The translations under genes were made by a program, and so were the position numbers. Under the pieces are notes generated by a model that had not been told where the DNA came from, made no database searches, and worked only from the letters and a program-made list of their open reading frames with translations. From the NCBI GenBank assembly GCA_910577405.1, contig CAJTMG010000015.1:1-64000 (forward strand): 64,000 bases of DNA, given 5' to 3'. Below, one piece after another: positions 16,661 to 22,753 of the stretch. Source of the DNA: an uncultured Oscillibacter sp. (GTDB lineage: Bacteria > Bacillota > Clostridia > Oscillospirales > Oscillospiraceae). Within the stretch, counting starts at the first letter, position 1. Every line of letters starts with the position of its first letter.

Positions 16661-17425
16661 TCAGATATAGTCAAAATACTGCGGCGGATTGGCATGTCCG
16701 AGTACGATACAGGGAACTCCGTTTACGTCCAAATGCGAGCTGAAGCTGAGTTCGATATACCCCCTGGCGATATCCCATCCGAGCCTTTCTCCAAGCTGGC
16801 ATTCATCAAGCCCGATTTCAGTGTAAAACTCGTTGAGCGTAATCGTCATTTCACTGCACATTCGCTTGTTCAGCGTGTTTTCCGCTTTCCGGAGCGTTTC
16901 CATATCCGACTTAAAATAACGGTCCGTCAAGGGGTCGTAGCACGGCGTTTCACCTCTGCCGGTAAATATAATCTGCCGCGTTTCGACATGGGCTTTCTCC
17001 AACTGTTCCGCAGCCACCGCGTCCCGGATCGCCTGCTCTTTTTTCTCACCGACCACTTCAAGCGCCTTTTTCTTGTAGGCATTCAAGTCCGTCATGGAAA
17101 TAGCGTAAGCAGTGGCAAGGGCCGCGTTACGCCGGGCGTTAATTGCGCTTGCACCGATCACACAGCTAATAGCGCATACACCGGTCACTGCGGCAGGGAC
17201 GTAGCATTTCCAGGTAGTTTTGACGATTTCCGCCGTGGAGAGCCGCTTTCCATCCTGAATCTCTTTCTCATCCACAAGCTGAATCGCTTTAGGCGTAGCC
17301 TTTACCGCCGTTACCGTCGCGGCAATCATACCGGCGATTCCGATTCCCGTCATGAGTTCAGGGCTATGCTTCTTCAGTGCTTTCGCAACGCTGCCCAAAA
17401 CCTTAGCAATCGTTTTCTTATCCAC
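16661..17425 (-). CDS. DUF6353-like phage membrane protein, paralogue B (254 aa)
   Basis: Paralogue of the proteins at 13991 and 18025. Shared blocks are KHSPELMTGIGIAGMIAATVTAVKATPKA (residues 19-47), WKCYVPAAVTGVCAISCVIGA (second membrane segment), and RRNAALATAYAISMTDLNAYKKK. The soluble C-terminus has LNEFYTEIGLDE, equivalent to NHFYELLG in copy C. The start is GTG 17425, after AGGAAGG, with ATTATATT at 17446-17453 just upstream. The function is unknown. Confidence 0.7.
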   Translation of the reverse strand: MDKKTIAKVLGSVAKALKKHSPELMTGIGIAGMIAATVTAVKATPKAIQLVDEKEIQDGKRLSTAEIVKTTWKCYVPAAVTGVCAISCVIGASAINARRNAALATAYAISMTDLNAYKKKALEVVGEKKEQAIRDAVAAEQLEKAHVETRQIIFTGRGETPCYDPLTDRYFKSDMETLRKAENTLNKRMCSEMTITLNEFYTEIGLDECQLGERLGWDIARGYIELSFSSHLDVNGVPCIVLGHANPPQYFDYI

Positions 17426-17455
17426 GTTTTTTCACCTTCCTGTAGAATATAATGA

Positions 17456-17758
17456 TTACTTTTCGAGTTCCTTGACCGTCTTCAGGAGTTTCCATGCAGT
17501 TTCGGCAGCAACGGAAAATATCCGATTCTGGTCGTCTGTAACAGCCGTTGATTTGTAAAATTCCATTCGCAGCGCAAATTCTTCGATCGTCTCAGAAGCA
17601 GGAATCCACGGACGATCAAAAACCCGGTTCAATACTTCCTCAAGTGCGCATCTGGAGAACGCAATTTCTTCAGTGTCACGCCGGTTCCAATATGTACACG
17701 GAACGCCTTCATAAGAAGCCAGCCGCTTCAGCAAAGCTATCGACACCCGGTCATTCAT
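17456..17758 (-). CDS. Hypothetical protein, 100 aa
   Basis: ATG 17758 follows GAAAGGAG. A soluble, helical-looking protein (MNDRVSIALLKRLASYEG...) with no motif I recognise. It sits between the small membrane protein at 17801 and paralogue B. Confidence 0.6.
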   Translation of the reverse strand: MNDRVSIALLKRLASYEGVPCTYWNRRDTEEIAFSRCALEEVLNRVFDRPWIPASETIEEFALRMEFYKSTAVTDDQNRIFSVAAETAWKLLKTVKELEK

Positions 17759-17775
17759 ACGCCGCTCCTTTCCGT

Positions 17776-17815
17776 CTCCGGCAAAAGCGAAGAGCCCCTG
17801 TCAGAGCTCCTCGAC
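17776..17815 (-). terminator. Terminator overlapping a gene end
   Basis: Minus strand GAGGAGCTC-tgacag-GGGCTCTTC then GCTTTTG. The stop codon of the gene at 17801 lies in the loop, so the last codons form the stem. Confidence 0.6.
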
Positions 17816-17974
17816 TTCTTCTTTGTTTTCACGGGCGGCAAACGCTTCATTGACTTTCTCCTCAATGATTTCGTCCTGTTCTCTGTCGTTTGCCCAGCCG
17901 GACAGTACCGTTCCTATCCCGCAAAGGGCAACTCCGACCATAGACATCAGCTTAAATATCATTCTTTTTTTCAT
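17801..17974 (-). CDS. Small exported or membrane protein, 57 aa
   Basis: ATG 17974 lies 7 bases after AAAGGAGG, which itself follows promoter copy 3. The N-terminus MKKRMIFKLMSMVGVALCGI is a signal or anchor segment and the rest (NDREQDEIIEEKVNEAFAAR) is a charged helix. With its own promoter and terminator it is a one-gene unit. The function is unknown. Confidence 0.65.
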   Translation of the reverse strand: MKKRMIFKLMSMVGVALCGIGTVLSGWANDREQDEIIEEKVNEAFAARENKEEVEEL

Positions 17975-17991
17975 GAAGCCACACCTCCTTT

Positions 17992-18020
17992 CCGTAATAG
18001 AGTCTGCCTTTTTTGCGGAG
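17992..18020 (-). promoter_or_regulatory. 29-bp promoter element, copy 3
   Basis: Minus strand CTCCGC-N15-TATTACGG, directly before AAAGGAGGTGTG and the ATG of the 57-residue gene. Confidence 0.6.
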
Positions 18021-18024
18021 AGAT

Positions 18025-18831
18025 TCAGACGATGTATTCATCCGCAGTTCCAGGCGTATAAACCATGTCAATGATGTAGCACTCAAGCCCGTCGTCCTGT
18101 ACGACTTTGGAATGATCGAAATCGATCCAGTACATCTCGTCGTTGACCATCCAGCCAATGGTATCGCCTTCTTCAATACCCTCAATTCCAAGCAGCTCGT
18201 AGAAATGATTGAGAGCGATTTCACCGCCGCTAAGGGCAAAGTTTCTATTCAAATGATACTCCGCTTGCAGGACTTTGCTGATGGTTGAAGTGAAGTATCG
18301 TCCTGAAAAGGAATCATAAAAGAGCCGTTCTTCCTCGCCGGCGTCATCAAATGTAAGGGACGAATTCCCCATGAACCCTTGCGCGTAGATAACATGGTCT
18401 TTATCGACTTTCTCAACGGCCAGCGATTCCATGATTTTCTTATGTGTGTCCTCACCGTGGAGCTCTTTGACTTTGCGCTTATAGTCGTTGTATTTCTGAC
18501 TGACCAATGCGTATGCGCTTACGAGAGATGCCTGCTGTCTGCGATTGAGGGTATTCGCCCCAAAGATGCAGGCGATTGTAGCTGCTCCGGTAACAACCAC
18601 AGGAATATAACATTTCCAGCAGGCTTTTACTGCCTCCATTCTGGTGGCCGCGTAAGGATCGCTGTCATGTTTTTTCCGGCTATCTTCTTTTACCAGTTCC
18701 AGAGCTTTCGGCGTGGCTTTAACGGCCATTACAGCGGTTGCCACAACGCCAACAGCTCCGATGCAGGATAAGATTGTCGGCGACGCCTTTTTCATAGTTC
18801 GCCCGATTTTCTGGATGAGCGTAGGTTTCAT
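18025..18831 (-). CDS. DUF6353-like phage membrane protein, paralogue C (268 aa)
   Basis: It shares with paralogue B the blocks KKASPTILSCIGAVGVVATA, VMAVKATPKALELV, CWKCYIPVVVTGAATIACIFGA and RRQQASLVSAYALVSQKYNDYKRK. The C-terminus has LNHFYELLG, GDTIGWMVNDEMYWIDF. B and C are closer to each other than to A. AAGGAGGA precedes ATG 18831. Like the others it has two membrane segments with a conserved soluble C-terminal domain. The function is unknown. Confidence 0.7.
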   Translation of the reverse strand: MKPTLIQKIGRTMKKASPTILSCIGAVGVVATAVMAVKATPKALELVKEDSRKKHDSDPYAATRMEAVKACWKCYIPVVVTGAATIACIFGANTLNRRQQASLVSAYALVSQKYNDYKRKVKELHGEDTHKKIMESLAVEKVDKDHVIYAQGFMGNSSLTFDDAGEEERLFYDSFSGRYFTSTISKVLQAEYHLNRNFALSGGEIALNHFYELLGIEGIEEGDTIGWMVNDEMYWIDFDHSKVVQDDGLECYIIDMVYTPGTADEYIV

Positions 18832-18863
18832 TCAGATATCCTCCTTATCGTTTTTTGAAATAA

Positions 18864-18905
18864 AAATATCCCGATCTCGGTCTTCTTCAGACAAAAATCG
18901 GGATA
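18864..18905 (-). terminator. Rho-independent terminator
   Basis: Minus strand ATATCCCGAT-(inner GTCT/AGAC helix)-ATCGGGATATTTTTAT, after the gene at 18931. Confidence 0.75.
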
Positions 18906-18930
18906 TAACAATCAGGATACTGCAATGCGT

Positions 18931-19182
18931 CTATGCAAAATCGATATCGATTGCCCCTTCAATCAACAGTTCTGCTACAGATTTTCCGTCATAGAACTTA
19001 TCGCTGACAACATCGTCAAACTCGACCGGGCCGTAGTCTTTTACCTTATCGCCATACCAAGCACTAAAATAAAAGATGCCGTCCTCAGCAGTAAATTCGA
19101 CCCCCGCATGAATCTCTTTGTAGTCAAAATAGAAGTCGTTACCTTCCTGGACTACCGCCTGCCTCAATTCTTCAATCGTCAT
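18931..19182 (-). CDS. Hypothetical protein, 83 aa
   Basis: ATG 19182 is chosen (MTIEELRQAVVQEG) over 19227, as GGAAGGAG lies about 15 bases upstream and the 45 bases between look untranslated. An acidic soluble protein with many aromatic residues (YFDYKEIHAGVEF, FYFSAWYGD). No family is recognised. A terminator follows. Confidence 0.6.
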   Translation of the reverse strand: MTIEELRQAVVQEGNDFYFDYKEIHAGVEFTAEDGIFYFSAWYGDKVKDYGPVEFDDVVSDKFYDGKSVAELLIEGAIDIDFA

Positions 19183-19338
19183 AATATATCTTTGTTCTCC
19201 TTCCTTTCGCGTGAAATTATGGGACACGATTAACCATCCTCATTCTACACTTTTTCCCAGTAATGTCAACAGAAGCACTCCTCAAATTAAAACATCAAGA
19301 CTGACATGATGTTTGTTTGACATTGCCTCAAAAAAATA

Positions 19339-19413
19339 GAGAAGCGGTATCGGACTCGAACCGATGACCTCTCCATTGTGTGGAATGCTCTACCAACTGA
19401 GCTAACCTCTTCT
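19339..19413 (-). tRNA. tRNA-like gene with 5-base anticodon loop and acceptor mismatch
   Basis: The D arm (GCTC-AGTTGGTA-GAGC) and T arm (ATCGG-TTCGAGT-CCGAT) are canonical. The acceptor stem pairs AAGAGGT with ACCGCTT, with one A.G mismatch at the fourth pair. The anticodon stem TTCCA/TGGAG closes a loop of only five bases (CACAA), two short of normal and without U33. If CT were restored, the loop would carry anticodon CAC (Val). The RNA starts right after the TATTATGG of promoter copy 4 and ends in a T-run. It is either a decayed tRNA or a tRNA mimic. The identity is not assigned. Confidence 0.7.
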
Positions 19414-19442
19414 CCATAATAGAATCTGTAAAATCTGCGGAA
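19414..19442 (-). promoter_or_regulatory. 29-bp promoter element, copy 4
   Basis: Minus strand TTCCGC-N15-TATTATGG. The tRNA-like RNA begins 1-5 bases past this element, which is where a transcript would start from a TATTAT -10 box. Confidence 0.65.
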
Positions 19443-19445
19443 GGA

Positions 19446-19478
19446 AAAGCAAAAGCCGCTGGTATGCGGCCTTGCCTT
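19446..19478 (-). terminator. Rho-independent terminator
   Basis: Minus strand AAGGCCGC-ataccag-GCGGCTTTTGCTTTT, after the gene at 19479 and just before promoter copy 4. Confidence 0.7.
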
Positions 19479-19694
19479 TCAGATGCCAATACTTTTCAGT
19501 AAATTGCTGAGTTCTTCCTTGCTGAGTTTCAAATCGACATCCAGATGCACGTGCATCTCGCCATCCAGCACAGTTGTGCGCAGTCCGTTGAGCTTGATTT
19601 CAACATCATAGCCAAGCTTTTTCCGTACAGCACTTTCCGCAATTTTTGACACAATGCCTGTTGTGAACTTCGATTCGATTTTCATCTCATCCAT
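19479..19694 (-). CDS. Hypothetical protein, 71 aa
   Basis: ATG 19694 follows TTAGGAGT. The product MDEMKIESKFTTGIV... has a predicted helix, then beta strands with HVHLDVDLKLS, and a C-terminal helix. It is a soluble small protein with no family recognised. It has its own promoter (copy 5) and terminator. Confidence 0.65.
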   Translation of the reverse strand: MDEMKIESKFTTGIVSKIAESAVRKKLGYDVEIKLNGLRTTVLDGEMHVHLDVDLKLSKEELSNLLKSIGI

Positions 19695-19728
19695 ACTCCT
19701 AACTCCTCCCAAAAGAATATTTGGTTCT

Positions 19729-19757
19729 CCATAAAGGAGCTTGGAAATTTGGCGTAA
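19729..19757 (-). promoter_or_regulatory. 29-bp promoter element, copy 5
   Basis: Minus strand TTACGC-N15-CTTTATGG, about 35 bases before the gene at 19479. Confidence 0.55.
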
Positions 19758-19778
19758 ATATAAGAGGGATCACCACTT

Positions 19779-20138
19779 TCAAATATTTTTACGATCAAAT
19801 ACGGTTTCCCACCGTTCTTTGGGCAGGGGCTTCATCTTCAGTGCCCACATGATCTGCCGGATTGTCACCGTAGGATAAAGACCATCCGTACAAGCTCCAG
19901 AACGGTTATCGAAAAAATCCTTAAAGCCGGGATGCAAATATAAGTCATCTGTCAGCCACGCATCTATTGCACTCCAAACTGTAGCCTTTGTTGTTGGGTC
20001 AAACCGCTGCTGAATAACCGCCAGGCCCTTCTCTCCCATCCTGAACAATGTGCAGCAGTCATAAAGCGGATGGTCACAAATATAGCGTTCTCCATACATA
20101 GAAAGATAAATTTTCGGCTTTTCATAGTGGTAACGCAT
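19779..20138 (-). CDS. Conserved mobile-element protein, 119 aa
   Basis: ATG 20138 follows CAGGAGGT. The longer frame from 20243 would translate a structured leader and is rejected. The product contains ICDHPLYDCCTLFRMGEKGLAVIQQRFDP, DLYLHPGFKDFF and TVTIRQIMWALKMKPL. I recall this family as frequent on gut conjugative elements and phages, without a known role. A structured RNA lies between promoter copy 6 and this start, so its expression may be controlled after initiation. Confidence 0.65.
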   Translation of the reverse strand: MRYHYEKPKIYLSMYGERYICDHPLYDCCTLFRMGEKGLAVIQQRFDPTTKATVWSAIDAWLTDDLYLHPGFKDFFDNRSGACTDGLYPTVTIRQIMWALKMKPLPKERWETVFDRKNI

Positions 20139-20159
20139 ACGGACCTCCTGAAAACAAAA

Positions 20160-20241
20160 GGAAAGGCTACGAGGGAGGATTGCACTCCTCGTAGATGGTC
20201 GGGTTCTCACCGACAACAAGCGTCTCTCATACTTCCTTTCC
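20160..20241 (-). ncRNA. Structured leader RNA / degenerate tRNA-like element
   Basis: Minus-strand sequence pairs GGAAAGG with CCTTTCC (7 bp) around two hairpins: GTCGG-TGAGAAC-CCGAC, which resembles an anticodon arm with a 7-base loop, and CTACGAG...CTCGTAG. The latter encloses GAG-TGCAATC-CTC, where TGCAATC resembles a T-loop. It begins at the end of promoter copy 6, like the tRNA-like gene at 19339. A normal tRNA fold does not fit. It could be a 5' regulatory leader of the gene at 19779, or a tRNA relic. Confidence 0.5.
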
Positions 20242-20268
20242 ATAATAGAATCTGCAAAATATGCGGAA
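20240..20268 (-). promoter_or_regulatory. 29-bp promoter element, copy 6
   Basis: Minus strand TTCCGC-N15-TATTATGG. It follows directly on the T-run of the terminator at 20268-20300 and precedes the structured leader. Confidence 0.65.
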
Positions 20269-20302
20269 AAAGAAGAGGCCCTGTTACAGGCCCCTCCTTT
20301 GG
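20268..20302 (-). terminator. Rho-independent terminator
   Basis: Minus strand GGAGGGGCCTG-taac-AGGGCCTCTTC then TTTTTCC. Almost identical to the terminator at 26692. Confidence 0.8.
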
Positions 20303-20314
20303 TTTCAGTAATGC

Positions 20315-20659
20315 TCAGTCGTCATACATCTTGCACGACTCTTTGCAATAGGGATACGGACCACCGCACGCTCTGCATCCGGCGGGCGGCATATCGTTCT
20401 TGTAGATCAGGTAGGTATCGCCCCTTTCATCCTCTACGAGTTCCATAGGATCTCTGCTCTCATACTCGTATTCCATTTCATCAATTTCCCATCCGCACGA
20501 CGGGCAGGCGTAAATATCGCACCCACCTTTCGGGTCTTTCATACGCTCCATGACCGTCCCGCACTTGTTGCAGATTGCGTATCCGCTGTTCAGGTAGTCC
20601 ATCAGCTCGCTCCCTTCCGGAACGATGATCTTCTTTCCCTTCTTTTTGCGCACTTTCAT
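20315..20659 (-). CDS. Double zinc-ribbon protein, 114 aa
   Basis: Residues 30-56 hold CNKCGTV...CPSCGWE, a zinc ribbon with paired CxxC motifs. A second Cys cluster (CRACGG, CKESC) lies at residues 95-110. The N-terminus is very basic (MKVRKKKGKK). Such small proteins usually bind nucleic acid or other proteins. CAGGAGGTA precedes the start, and a 90-base leader separates it from promoter copy 7. Confidence 0.65.
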   Translation of the reverse strand: MKVRKKKGKKIIVPEGSELMDYLNSGYAICNKCGTVMERMKDPKGGCDIYACPSCGWEIDEMEYEYESRDPMELVEDERGDTYLIYKNDMPPAGCRACGGPYPYCKESCKMYDD

Positions 20660-20753
20660 TACCTCCTGTTAATCTGGAAATATCACATATCCATAAGAGT
20701 ATACAACACTTCCGTTATTAAGTCGAGAGGTAAAGAGCTCTTTATTTTTCCTC

Positions 20754-20782
20754 CCATAAAATGGGCTGTAAATTTGACGCAA
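20754..20782 (-). promoter_or_regulatory. 29-bp promoter element, copy 7
   Basis: Minus strand TTGCGT-N15-TTTTATGG, overlapping the T-run of the terminator at 20780. The 95-base leader downstream holds the palindrome AAAGAGCTCTTT. Confidence 0.6.
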
Positions 20783-20820
20783 AAAAGCGAAGAGACCGTG
20801 TTTCCAACGATCTCCGCGCT
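20780..20820 (-). terminator. Rho-independent terminator
   Basis: Minus strand GCGCGGAGATCGT-tggaaa-CACGGTCTCTTCGC then TTTTTT, after the gene at 20829. Confidence 0.75.
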
Positions 20821-20828
20821 TATAAGCC

Positions 20829-21317
20829 TTAACTCTTCTGCGTAGGCTTAAAATGGTTGAACAGATTCTTGAATGTCGTCGAACTGTACACGCCGGTTTC
20901 TTCGAACTTGAACCCCTTCTTCAGCCAAATGCCGTAGAATACGATCGGCAATACCAGCTTTGCAACGTCAACGCCAGTCCTTACATACCGCTCGATTTTC
21001 TGGTCCAAAATCTGACGTTCCTGGAACGCTTCTTCGCGGGCACGGTCAGCGTCTTTGCTGTCCAGCTCACGCTCCTTCAGAGCAAGCTCATGCTCCTTCA
21101 GGGCGAGTTCAGCCTTACGCTGTTCGCTGTCCATAGCCCGCCGCTCACGTTTCTCATTCGCCTCGATTTCAGCCTTGATCTCCTCGATACGAAGCCTGTG
21201 CATCGTCGCAAGCTCCTGAATTGCCGCAGTCTTCTCATCACTGCCAGGCGAAAGCTGTTTCAGCTCCCGAATCCCCGTTTTGATAGTACCGTCCAACAAA
21301 CTTTTGATCTCTGCCAT
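20829..21317 (-). CDS. Coiled-coil protein with C-terminal membrane segment, 162 aa
   Basis: ATG 21317 follows AAAGGAG. Residues 35-110 are a long, highly charged helix with repeating KEHELALKERELDSKD. A hydrophobic stretch follows (VDVAKLVLPIVFYGIWLKKG, near residue 118), then a short tail. It is probably a membrane-attached coiled coil, like several other proteins of this element. The function is unknown. Confidence 0.65.
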   Translation of the reverse strand: MAEIKSLLDGTIKTGIRELKQLSPGSDEKTAAIQELATMHRLRIEEIKAEIEANEKRERRAMDSEQRKAELALKEHELALKERELDSKDADRAREEAFQERQILDQKIERYVRTGVDVAKLVLPIVFYGIWLKKGFKFEETGVYSSTTFKNLFNHFKPTQKS

Positions 21318-21354
21318 ACTATTTTTCTCCTTTCGATTTTTATTTGAGTCGGCC

Positions 21355-21383
21355 TCATAATAGCCGGTGTTATTCACGCGGAA
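21355..21383 (-). promoter_or_regulatory. 29-bp promoter element, copy 8 (divergent copy)
   Basis: Minus strand TTCCGC-N15-TATTATGA, 38 bases before the start of the coiled-coil gene. The middle part differs more from the consensus than in other copies. Confidence 0.5.
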
Positions 21384-21499
21384 AGTTGATCTCTGGGTCC
21401 GAAAACTACGCACCACCTGAAATATGTATTGAAATTTTCATATTTGTGGTGTATACTTCCATTCGTGATAGCATTAAATGAGGGGAGTGATTTTCTGTA

Positions 21500-21721
21500 A
21501 TGACAATTTATACCACCAGAGAATGGAAAGGATATGGCAAACAGAACTACTACTGGAATGAATACAGACTTGAGAATGAGCGGGTAATCAAATATAAATG
21601 TCATCGTCAAAGAGGTTTCGATGGCGATGAAAGCAGTTGGTCCAGTGACGAGCACATCGAAGCTTCGTGGACAATCGACGACCCCGCTATGCCCAGTTGG
21701 TTGAAAAAGTACATACCATAG
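21500..21721 (+). CDS. Conserved small protein, 73 aa (plus strand)
   Basis: GGGGAG lies 13 bases before ATG 21500. The product MTIYTTREWKGYGKQNYYWN... with HIEASWTIDDPAMPSW is Tyr/Trp-rich and of a kind I recall from gut mobile elements. It reads against the neighbouring genes. A decayed second copy of its 3' end lies at 22010-22067, so the gene has been duplicated in this region. Confidence 0.65.
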   Translation: MTIYTTREWKGYGKQNYYWNEYRLENERVIKYKCHRQRGFDGDESSWSSDEHIEASWTIDDPAMPSWLKKYIP

Positions 21722-21723
21722 CA

Positions 21724-21766
21724 AAAATAAAGAGAGAGTCCTTGTGGCAGGACTCCCTCTCTAATT
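21724..21766. terminator. Bidirectional terminator
   Basis: GAGAGAGTCCT-tgtggc-AGGACTCCCTCTC sits between the convergent genes at 21500 and 21766. The T-run is strong on the minus strand (TTTATTTTT). Confidence 0.7.
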
Positions 21767-21942
21767 CAGTCAAAATACTTTTTGAGATTCTCATACACAA
21801 CCCTGGTTTCTTCTTCAGTCAAACAAGCCAAAATCCATCGTTCGTCTTCAGCTTCGTAATCTCTGCAAGCCATTATAAACGGACGAATGTTTTTCGGATT
21901 ATCATCTTTGAAGAACTCGAAATTCTGCATCAATTCTTTCAT
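21766..21942 (-). CDS. Hypothetical protein, 58 aa
   Basis: ATG 21942 lies after AAAGGAGGTAAAATGAC and promoter copy 9. The product MKELMQNFEFFKDDNPKN... is acidic and helical (ERWILACLTEEETRVVYENL). No family is recognised. It has its own promoter and a terminator directly behind. Confidence 0.6.
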   Translation of the reverse strand: MKELMQNFEFFKDDNPKNIRPFIMACRDYEAEDERWILACLTEEETRVVYENLKKYFD

Positions 21943-21959
21943 GTCATTTTACCTCCTTT

Positions 21960-21988
21960 CCATAAAAGAGATTGCTATTTGTGCGGAG
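21960..21988 (-). promoter_or_regulatory. 29-bp promoter element, copy 9
   Basis: Minus strand CTCCGC-N15-TTTTATGG, followed at once by AAAGGAGG. It abuts the decayed gene copy at 22010. Confidence 0.6.
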
Positions 21989-22009
21989 AGCTACGTTTCA
22001 CTCGAAAAT

Positions 22010-22067
22010 TTGTGGACAATCGACGACCCTGATATGCCAGAATGGTAAAAAAAGCATATTCCATACT
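22010..22067 (+). pseudogene. Decayed 3' copy of the gene at 21500
   Basis: The plus strand reads TGGACAATCGACGACCCTGATATGCCA..., matching the 3' end of the gene at 21500 (WTIDDPDMPEW against WTIDDPAMPSW). A stop (TGG TAA) replaces the Leu codon of the intact copy, and the similarity continues for some 25 bases past it. The 5' part is missing and a promoter copy lies there instead. Confidence 0.65.
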
Positions 22068-22100
22068 ATATTTTGTGCGCAAAAGTCAATATGAGGCTTT

Positions 22101-22319
22101 TTATTTGCGCGAAAGGCAACTTTGTGTGTCCACTTTCAGGAATACGTATGATTTAGACGAAATATCACTGACGCCTTTCTCCAGTTCCAGAAACAAGTAC
22201 GGACCGTCTTCAAGGTCAGAGATATCAACCCTCAATGTCCCGACCTTCGCTTTATTCAACCCCTGGTTCATAACGACAATTCCAAACATGATACCAGCTA
22301 CAAAAGCAATCAAAAGCAT
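22101..22319 (-). CDS. Small membrane protein, 72 aa
   Basis: ATG 22319 follows AAGGAGAA. It has one N-terminal membrane segment (MLLIAFVAGIMFGIVVM) and then a soluble part with GTLRVDISDLEDGPYLFLEL, a pattern I recall from small phage and conjugative element proteins. The longer frame from 22358 would overlap a terminator and is rejected. The function is unknown. Confidence 0.6.
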   Translation of the reverse strand: MLLIAFVAGIMFGIVVMNQGLNKAKVGTLRVDISDLEDGPYLFLELEKGVSDISSKSYVFLKVDTQSCLSRK

Positions 22320-22346
22320 ATTCTTCTCCTTGTCATTTTTGAGCAT

Positions 22347-22385
22347 AAGAATACCCACAGACCCGAATGAGCCTGTGGGATAAAA
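22347..22385 (-). terminator. Rho-independent terminator
   Basis: Minus strand ATCCCACAGGCTC-attcg-GGTCTGTGGGTATTCTT, after the gene at 22387. Confidence 0.65.
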
Positions 22386-22386
22386 T

Positions 22387-22722
22387 TTATTCCTCTACAA
22401 TTTCAAACAACTCCGGCGGGTAAAGATAATCCTCTCCGCTGTCATCAATAATCCGAAACCATTCTCTTTCTACTGATAAGACCTCATAAGTTTTTCCATG
22501 AGTAAAATAGAGAAACTCAGTCGGTCCCGGCCATCGAACTTGCGTCCCTTTATGAATCTCTACTACTTCAAAAAATTGAATCGGATAGGAAATATCACTC
22601 CCGGTTTCAATCAGGCAACATTTACTCTCATCCCCCGAGAGAACTGTATATATCTTGCCATAGAAAAGATCAGACTCGTCTTTCCGCATCCATCGCACTT
22701 TTGTGCCCCGTTTTATTTCCAT
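22387..22722 (-). CDS. Tandem SH3-like repeat protein, 111 aa
   Basis: Two repeats of about 53 residues each run KxGTxVRW...YGK(I/T)Y.VLS...YP..FFE(V/I)VE: KRGTKVRW...FFEVVE and HKGTQVRW...LFEIVE. The pattern of short beta strands suggests two SH3 or KOW-like barrels, which often bind nucleic acids or proteins. No family name is assigned. Confidence 0.6.
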   Translation of the reverse strand: MEIKRGTKVRWMRKDESDLFYGKIYTVLSGDESKCCLIETGSDISYPIQFFEVVEIHKGTQVRWPGPTEFLYFTHGKTYEVLSVEREWFRIIDDSGEDYLYPPELFEIVEE

Positions 22723-22753
22723 AGCCGCAGTATCTCACCCAATCTTTTTGAAT

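Larger units (their letters stand above)
2284..17453 (+). repeat. Dispersed one-orientation octamer AATATAAT, 18 copies
   Basis: Exact copies start at 2284, 2816, 3292, 3495, 4055, 6239, 6719, 8082, 8999, 10021, 10642, 11214, 13368, 13840, 16016, 16605, 16965 and 17446. All lie on the plus strand; I found no reverse copy in the element. On the minus strand each reads ATTATATT followed by C or T. Five copies lie 15-25 bases before a start codon, just upstream of the ribosome binding site, and the others lie inside genes in all three codon phases. None was seen from 17.5 to 26.7 kb, apart from near-matches (AATATAAC/G/A). Confidence 0.8.

Noticed and set aside
20139..20243. N-terminal extension of the gene at 19779
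   Set aside because: The ATG at 20243 is part of the promoter element (TTATGGA) and the extension would translate the structured leader; ATG 20138 has a strong ribosome binding site.
20683..20715. Possible thirteenth copy of the 29-bp promoter element
   Set aside because: TCTTATGG is present on the minus strand, but the upstream CGC box and the 15-base spacing do not fit.
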